Shown here: positions 59,033-64,000 of the stretch, piece after piece
Numbering within the stretch: position 1 is the first letter of the stretch
How the letters are laid out: every line of letters starts with the position of its first letter
Assembly: GCF_023100945.1 (NCBI RefSeq)
Contig: NZ_CP064689.1
Location: 2,958,001-3,022,000, forward strand
DNA length: 64,000 nt
Direction: 5' to 3'
Source of the DNA: Bradyrhizobium sp. 200
Lineage (GTDB): Bacteria; Pseudomonadota; Alphaproteobacteria; Rhizobiales; Xanthobacteraceae
Program-made: the position numbers and the translations under genes
The notes under the pieces: model-generated
Databases searched by the model: none
The model's input: only the letters and a program-made list of their open reading frames with translations
What the model was told of the DNA's origin: nothing

Positions 59033-60091
59033 GTGGCGGACGGCGTCAGGAAAGACGAAGAGTTCTCGGGCACCAAGGAAGTCGAGGAGCGCCATCGCAT
59101 CAACGAGGCGAGTCTTGATGGTTGGATGCGCGAGCATGTCGAGGGCTATCAGGGGCCGCTGACCGTCCTGCAGTTCAAGGGCGGCCAGTCCAACCCGACC
59201 TACAAGCTCGAAACACCGGCACGATCCTACGTGATGCGCCGAAAACCGTTCGGCAAATTGCTGCCGTCGGCGCATGCGGTCGATCGCGAGTTCCGCGTCA
59301 TCGCAGCCCTTGGCACACAGGGCTTTCCGGTCGCCAGGGCCTATGCGCTGTGCACCGACGATGCCGTAATCGGCGCCGCCTTCTACATCATGTCGATGGA
59401 GGAGGGCCGGGTGTTCTGGGATCCGACGCTGCCGAGCCAGACGCCGGACGCGCGGCGCAAGATCTTCACCAGCAAGATCGAGACGCTGGCCAACCTCCAC
59501 ACCTTCAATCCGGAAGCGATTGGCCTCGGCGATTTCGGCAAGCCCGGCAATTATTTCGCGCGCCAGATCGATCGCTGGACCAAACAGTACCGCGCCTCCG
59601 AGACGCAGCACATTCCGGAATTCGAGAAGGTGGCCGAATGGCTGCCGCGAACCGTACCTGAACAGAAGCGCGTCTCGATCGTCCACGGCGACTACCGCCT
59701 CGACAACATGATTTTCCATGCGACGGAACCGCGCGTGCAGGCGGTGCTGGACTGGGAATTGTCGACGCTCGGCGATCCGATGGCCGACTTCACCTATCTG
59801 CTGATGCAGTGGACCATGCCGGGTCTCGCCAATGCCGATATCAAGGCGCTGAACATTCCGAGCGTGGAAGAGGCGGCGCAGACCTATTGCGCCGTTACCG
59901 GCATGGAGGTGCCTGACCTCAACTGGTACTTCGCCTACAACATGTTCCGCCTTGCGGGCATCACGCAGGGTATCGCCGGACGCATCCGCGACGGCACCGC
60001 GGCGAACGCCAAGGCGCTGGAGTCGGCGGCGCGCACCGTGCCGCTGTCGAAGTCTTCCTGGGAATACGCTCAGAAGGCCGGCGCGACCTAA
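59033..60091 (+). CDS. APH-family phosphotransferase (ACAD10/11-kinase-like, LvaA-like)
   Basis: A 352-residue kinase-fold protein. The catalytic loop SIVHGDYRLDNMIFH (HGD) and DWELSTLGDPMADF (the second Asp) are clear. FKGGQSNPTYKLETPARSYVMRRKP matches the N-lobe. In ACAD10/11 this domain is fused to the dehydrogenase and phosphorylates 4-hydroxyacyl-CoA; in Pseudomonas putida LvaA does the same as a separate protein. Here it is separate and next to the dehydrogenase. The GTG start follows GGGAGCGTCATC; a 7-base hairpin at 58979-59001 separates the genes. Confidence 0.88.
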   Translation: MADGVRKDEEFSGTKEVEERHRINEASLDGWMREHVEGYQGPLTVLQFKGGQSNPTYKLETPARSYVMRRKPFGKLLPSAHAVDREFRVIAALGTQGFPVARAYALCTDDAVIGAAFYIMSMEEGRVFWDPTLPSQTPDARRKIFTSKIETLANLHTFNPEAIGLGDFGKPGNYFARQIDRWTKQYRASETQHIPEFEKVAEWLPRTVPEQKRVSIVHGDYRLDNMIFHATEPRVQAVLDWELSTLGDPMADFTYLLMQWTMPGLANADIKALNIPSVEEAAQTYCAVTGMEVPDLNWYFAYNMFRLAGITQGIAGRIRDGTAANAKALESAARTVPLSKSSWEYAQKAGAT

Positions 60092-60121
60092 GCCGCGTCG
60101 TTAGTTTAGCCGTTAGTTTCC

Positions 60122-61033
60122 TTGGCCCTCTCTCCGAACATTCGCGGCAGCTTGCTCATGGCGGTATCCATGGCGGCGTTCACCACGAACGACTCCATCA
60201 CCAAGGCGGTGTCGTCCGAGATGAACTTCGGCCAGGTGATACTTGTGCGCGGGCTGTTCGCAATCGTGCTGGTCGCGGCGTTCGCCTGGCATCAGGGCGC
60301 GCTGCGGCCGCTGCGCACGCTGATGGTGAAGCCGGTAGCGCTTCGGGTGTTTGGCGAGATCGGCGGCACGATCTCGTTCATGGCGGCGCTCGCGCATCTG
60401 CCGCTCGCCAATACCTCGGCGATCTTCCAGGCGCTGCCGCTGGCGATCACGCTTGGTGCCGCGGTGATCTTCCGCGAGCCGGTCGGCTGGCGGCGCTGGT
60501 CGGCGATCGCGGCAGGCTTCATCGGCGTGCTCATCATCGTGCGGCCGGGGCTTGCGGGCTTCAGCCAGTATTCCCTGTTCGCGTTGGTGTCGGTCGCCTT
60601 CTGCGCGCTGCGCGATCTCGCCACCCGGCGGATACCCGCGAAGATCCCGTCGCTGTTCATCACCTTGCTGACCACGGTGACGGTGACGACGGCCGGAGGC
60701 GCCATCCTGGTTCCGCTCGGCGGCTGGACGCCGCCATCGACAGGCGCGCTCGGCCTGCAGGCGCTGGCCGCGGTGCTGCTGCTGATCGGCTATCAATGCA
60801 TCATCACGGCGTTGCGCTCGGGCGACATCTCGGCGGTGGCGCCGTTTCGTTATTCCGCGCTGCTGTGGGCGATGCTGCTCGGCTACCTCGTGTTCGGCGA
60901 CGTGCCCGACGCGATGATGGTGACGGGGGCCGCGATCATCGTGCTGTCCGGCCTCTACGCCTTCTACCGCGAGCGCATCCGCCACCGCGCGCTGGCGGCA
61001 GAATCATCCGGCCTGCCGCCCGACGGGTTGTGA
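60122..61033 (+). CDS. EamA/DMT-type transporter
   Basis: A 303-residue membrane protein with about ten helices in two EamA repeats. MAAFTTNDSITKAVSSEMN and GEIGGTISFMAALAHLPLANTSAI fall in the first repeat, and AVAPFRYSALLWAMLLGYLVFGD in the second. It exports or imports small metabolites. The start is a TTG at 60122; an ATG at 60158 would lose the first dozen residues. It follows the kinase by 30 bases, so it may serve the same pathway. Confidence 0.82.
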   Translation: MALSPNIRGSLLMAVSMAAFTTNDSITKAVSSEMNFGQVILVRGLFAIVLVAAFAWHQGALRPLRTLMVKPVALRVFGEIGGTISFMAALAHLPLANTSAIFQALPLAITLGAAVIFREPVGWRRWSAIAAGFIGVLIIVRPGLAGFSQYSLFALVSVAFCALRDLATRRIPAKIPSLFITLLTTVTVTTAGGAILVPLGGWTPPSTGALGLQALAAVLLLIGYQCIITALRSGDISAVAPFRYSALLWAMLLGYLVFGDVPDAMMVTGAAIIVLSGLYAFYRERIRHRALAAESSGLPPDGL

Positions 61034-61078
61034 TTGCATCGCGGGAGCCCATATCTCCGAAGCTGATTGGAGATGGTC

Positions 61079-61435
61079 ATGATTCAGCAACTGCGCATCT
61101 ACGAAATATTCGAAAAGAACAAGGCCGCGTTCCACGCCCGCTTTCGCGATCACGCCGCGCGCATCATGCAGACCAGATATGGTTTTAAGATCGTCGCGAT
61201 GTGGGAAACGAAATTCGGCGACAGGACCGAATTTGCCTATCTGCTGGAATGGCCGGACGAGGCGGCCAAGACCGCCGCATGGTCAGCTTTCATGGCCGAT
61301 GCCGAGTGGTCCGACATCAAGCGCGTGACGCATGCGGAGCACGGCTTGATGGTCGGCCAGATCGAGGACCGTTTGCTGGCGCCGACGGATTATTCGCCGG
61401 CCAGAGGCAGGAGCCTTCTTGCGGCAGCAGCGTAG
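61079..61435 (+). CDS. NIPSNAP family protein
   Basis: A 118-residue protein. The opening MIQQLRIYEIFEKNKAAFHARF and VAMWETKFGDRTEFAYLLEW match NIPSNAP-type dimeric alpha/beta-barrels. The family function is not settled; members occur with aromatic and CoA-acid catabolic genes. The ATG at 61079 is preferred, with GGAG six bases upstream; upstream starts overlap this site. Confidence 0.82.
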   Translation: MIQQLRIYEIFEKNKAAFHARFRDHAARIMQTRYGFKIVAMWETKFGDRTEFAYLLEWPDEAAKTAAWSAFMADAEWSDIKRVTHAEHGLMVGQIEDRLLAPTDYSPARGRSLLAAAA

Positions 61436-61514
61436 CCAATACGGTATCCGCCCCAGACGAAGTGCGGCACGAAACGGCGCGCGCTTGCGCTGCGTCCGGG
61501 ACACGAGAATCTCG

Positions 61515-62300
61515 CTAGACCGGCTTGCCGGTATAGGGCATCGACGCCGTGAGGCCGCCGTCGACCGGAATCGCCTGGCCGTTGACGTAAGAGGCGTCGT
61601 CGCTGGCGAGGAACAATCCCATCGCCGCGAGTTCATGCGGCTGGCCGGCGCGCTTCAAGGGATTGAGCTGGCCGATCTTGTCGGAGGTGCCGCGCTCCTT
61701 GGCGCGGTCGAACACCGGCTTGGTCATGCCGGTTTCGATCAGGCCCGGGCACACCGCGTTGATGCGCACGCCGGTTCCGGACAGCGAGTAGGCGGTGGTC
61801 TGCACCAGGCTGATGACGCCGGCCTTGCTGGCGCCGTAAGGGTGACCGCTGGCGCCGGCCTTCAGGCCCGCAACGGACGCGGTGCAGACAATCGAACCGG
61901 ACTTCTGCTTGATCATCTGCGGCATCGAATGCTTGATCGCCAGAAACGGCCCGATCAGATTGACGCGCAAGACTTCCTGCCAGTGCTCGACGGTCTGCTC
62001 GGCCAGCGGCACCAGCCCGCCGCTGACGCCGGCATTGGCCCAGATCGCATCGAGCCTGCCATATTTCGCGACCGCCTTGTCGATGAACGCCTTCACGTCG
62101 GTTTCCGAACCCGCATCCGCCATCACCGCCTCGACGGTGCCGCCGGCATCGCTGACGAGCTTGGCGGTTTCCTTCACGCCCTCGGTGCGGTCGACGATGA
62201 TGAGCTTTGCCCCTTCCTTGGAGAACAGCACCGACGCGGCGCGCCCGATGCCGCTGCCAGCGCCTGTAATGACGACGGATTTGCCTTCGAGGCGGCCCAT
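61515..62300 (-). CDS. SDR family oxidoreductase
   Basis: A 261-residue enzyme. The NAD(P)-binding motif VITGAGSGIGRA (TGxxxGxG) is at residues 10-20, NAG near residue 90, the catalytic YGASK (YxxxK) near residue 157 and a C-terminal VDGGLTASMPYTG. It should oxidise a hydroxyl or reduce a ketone. It reads toward the NIPSNAP gene (convergent). A near-palindromic TTCAAAC-rich segment at 62351-62376 lies upstream. Confidence 0.93.
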   Translation of the reverse strand: MGRLEGKSVVITGAGSGIGRAASVLFSKEGAKLIIVDRTEGVKETAKLVSDAGGTVEAVMADAGSETDVKAFIDKAVAKYGRLDAIWANAGVSGGLVPLAEQTVEHWQEVLRVNLIGPFLAIKHSMPQMIKQKSGSIVCTASVAGLKAGASGHPYGASKAGVISLVQTTAYSLSGTGVRINAVCPGLIETGMTKPVFDRAKERGTSDKIGQLNPLKRAGQPHELAAMGLFLASDDASYVNGQAIPVDGGLTASMPYTGKPV

Positions 62301-62439
62301 GAGTTTCTCCCTGTGGTGTTATGCGCGTCGGCGTCTGCCGCCTTGCGGAATTCAAACAGAATTTCAAACGTCTGAAGCACTTGAGACGATGTATGCTCTG
62401 ACGTACAGCGACAACGAACAGTATTGAAGGGCTTTCGCG

Positions 62440-63147
62440 ATGTCCAATCCAGACAAGGCAAACGTGATCGTCACGCGGTGGTGGTGGGTGCGTCATGCGC
62501 CGGTGCGCGGTGACGGCGGCAACATCTACGGCCAGGCGGACATTGAGTGCGATACCGGCGACATCGAGGTGTTCGAGGCGGTCGCCAAGATGCTGCCGCG
62601 CAATGCGGTCTGGTATGCAAGCAATCTGAAGCGCACGCATCAGACGGCGGAAGCGATCTGGGCCGCCGGCTTTCCGAAGCCCGCGAATATGATCAAGGAT
62701 GCGGCATTCGCCGAACTGCATCTCGGCGAGTGGCAGGGCATGAACCGCGCCGCGTTTCTCGCGAGCCGTCCCCCCGGCAATAACTGGTTTGCCGACGTCA
62801 ATGAGCCTGCACCCGGTGGCGAGAGTTTTATGGACCTTTACACCCGCGTCTGCCGCGCGATCGTGCGGATCAACGTTGCAGAGGCGGGCAAGGACGTGAT
62901 CGCGGTCGCCCATGGCGGCGTGATCAGGGCCGCGGTCGGTCTCGCGCTCGGCGGCCAGCCGGACCGTGGCCTTTCCTTCGATATCGATAATGTCTCGGTG
63001 ACGCGGCTCGATCATGTAGCGGCGCCGAACCTTTCCACCTGGCGGCTGCCGATGGTGAACCAGCAGCCCTGGATTGCCGACCCGCGCCACGCCGCGATGC
63101 ATCAGCCGGCCGGGCCGGAGGTCAGGCCGACGACCAAGCTCGCGTGA
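62440..63147 (+). CDS. histidine phosphatase family protein
   Basis: A 235-residue protein. WWWVRHAPVRG provides the catalytic His, but the motif is RHA rather than the usual RHG. The acidic segment ELHLGEWQGM and VAHGGVIRAA with the second His fit the phosphoglycerate-mutase-like family. The C-terminus is longer than usual and carries HAAMHQPAGPEVRP. In this cluster it might remove phosphate from a sugar or CoA-linked intermediate; this is inference. The ATG at 62440 is preferred. Confidence 0.85.
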   Translation: MSNPDKANVIVTRWWWVRHAPVRGDGGNIYGQADIECDTGDIEVFEAVAKMLPRNAVWYASNLKRTHQTAEAIWAAGFPKPANMIKDAAFAELHLGEWQGMNRAAFLASRPPGNNWFADVNEPAPGGESFMDLYTRVCRAIVRINVAEAGKDVIAVAHGGVIRAAVGLALGGQPDRGLSFDIDNVSVTRLDHVAAPNLSTWRLPMVNQQPWIADPRHAAMHQPAGPEVRPTTKLA

Positions 63148-63219
63148 GGCAGTTGTCGTCATCTCCGAACGCTGCTTAGCTCAATACAGAATATAAAACC
63201 TCACATCTGGGAGAGAGAC

Positions 63220-63987
63220 ATGACCCTGTTCGATATGTCGGGAAAAGTCGCCGTCATCACCGGCTCCACCCGCGGCATCGGCCGCGCCATCGCCGAGCGC
63301 ATGGCCGAGCACGGCGCCAAGGTCGTGATCTCCTCGCGCAAGCAGGACGTCTGCGACCAGGTCACCAAGGAGGTCAACGAAAAGTTCGGCAAGGGAACGG
63401 CGGTTGCGATCGCCGCGAACATTTCCAGCAAGGAAAACCTGCAGAACCTCGTCGACGAGTCCAACCGCGTCTTCGGCAAGATCGACGTGCTGGTCTGCAA
63501 CGCCGCGTCCAATCCCTATTACGGTCCGCTCGGCGGCATTTCCGATGACCAGTTCCGAAAAATCCTCGACAATAACATCGTCGCCAACAACTGGCTGATC
63601 AACATGGTGGTGCCGCAGATGATCGAGCGCAAGGACGGCTCGATCGTGATCGTGTCCTCGATCGGCGGCCTGAAGGGGTCGACCGTGCTCGGCGCCTACG
63701 CGATCTCGAAGGCGGCCGACATGCAGCTCGCGCGCAATCTCGCCTGCGAATACGGCAAGCACAACATCCGCGTGAATTGCATCGCGCCCGGCCTGATCAA
63801 GACCGACTTTGCGAAGGCGCTGTGGGATAATCCGGAGACGCTAAAGGCGTCCACCGCGCGCTCGCCGCTGCTCCGCATCGGCGTGCCCGACGAGATCGCG
63901 GGCGCTGCGGTGCTAATGGGATCGAAGGCCGGCGACTTCATGACCGGCCAGACCATCGTGATCGACGGCGGCGCGACGATCAGTTGA
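63220..63987 (+). CDS. SDR family oxidoreductase
   Basis: A 255-residue enzyme. Motifs: VITGSTRGIGRAIAERM (TGxxxGxG), CNAASNPYYG (N-A variant), the catalytic YAISKAADMQLA (YxxxK) near residue 155 and IDGGATIS. It fits fatty-acid-catabolic or DHRS4-type SDRs. The ATG follows GGGAGAGAGAC. It is the last gene in the window and is complete. Together with the SDR at 61515 it supports a dehydrogenation step in the CoA-acid cluster. Confidence 0.93.
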   Translation: MTLFDMSGKVAVITGSTRGIGRAIAERMAEHGAKVVISSRKQDVCDQVTKEVNEKFGKGTAVAIAANISSKENLQNLVDESNRVFGKIDVLVCNAASNPYYGPLGGISDDQFRKILDNNIVANNWLINMVVPQMIERKDGSIVIVSSIGGLKGSTVLGAYAISKAADMQLARNLACEYGKHNIRVNCIAPGLIKTDFAKALWDNPETLKASTARSPLLRIGVPDEIAGAAVLMGSKAGDFMTGQTIVIDGGATIS

Positions 63988-64000
63988 CGCGCTTTCGTCG

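Noticed and set aside
1..64000. CRISPR arrays, insertion sequences and prophage genes
   Set aside because: No regular spaced repeats, transposases, integrases or phage genes were recognised.

Overview
The window looks like chromosomal DNA of a Bradyrhizobium-type alphaproteobacterium (Nitrobacteraceae). The reasons are high GC, short high-GC intergenic hairpin repeats of the kind common in that genus, CtrA-like sites, small secreted proteins typical of the lineage, and the many TAXI/Bug substrate-binding proteins and CoA-dependent catabolic genes. Everything here is read from sequence; no search was run, so family names rest on recognised motifs and gene symbols are given sparingly.

Layout. 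0-2 kb: a TetR regulator with a truncated alpha/beta hydrolase, and an MddA-like membrane methyltransferase. 2-10 kb: a lytic transglycosylase, a DUF2336 protein, an orphan response regulator plus Hpt pair, NAD kinase, and a FecR-like protein paired with a CHASE2 adenylate cyclase; several of these sit behind CtrA-like sites. 10-20 kb: a periplasmic S10 peptidase, small secreted proteins, a Tat-exported epoxide-hydrolase-like enzyme behind a perfect palindrome, an Omp25/31-type beta-barrel, an SCP2-like/hydrolase pair and tRNA-Thr. 20-34 kb: dienelactone hydrolase, a UreH/NiCoT-type transporter, a Bug-family binding protein, a methyltransferase divergent from an AraC regulator, a lipid-related group (Mpo1-like, epimerase, ICMT-like), two secreted lipase-like proteins, a sulfatase/phosphonate monoester hydrolase, RlmB and tRNA-Tyr.

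34.6-37.7 kb holds the two least ordinary items. One is a short minus-strand transcription unit with its own promoter, a Shine-Dalgarno complementary to essentially the whole 16S 3' end, a 14-codon ORF and a strong terminator. Next to it is tRNA-Gly, whose 3' end is repeated 2.67 kb downstream, bounding a decayed island that carries a DUF454 protein and an M20 peptidase. 37.8-47.6 kb: HdeD-like and LapA-like membrane proteins, a patatin, a GntP-type permease with a 3' frameshift, a truncated HlyD-type protein, an MBL hydrolase, an NDH-2-like flavoprotein, a haloperoxidase relic and two AraC regulators. This stretch shows repeated gene decay.

47.6-53 kb contains a tandem pair of unusual proteins, each fusing a Leu/Ile/Val-type (type I) binding domain to a TAXI-type (type II) domain. 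Promoter region, gene and terminator are all duplicated, and the 3' halves appear homogenised by gene conversion. 53-57 kb: a CaiB/BaiF CoA-transferase, an ABM-like protein and a CAP-RTX secreted protein. 56.8-64 kb: a PsrA-like TetR regulator, with a PsrA-type operator, beside an acyl-CoA dehydrogenase and an APH-family kinase. Together with two SDRs, a NIPSNAP protein, a DMT exporter and a histidine phosphatase they suggest a fatty or 4-hydroxy acid CoA catabolic cluster.
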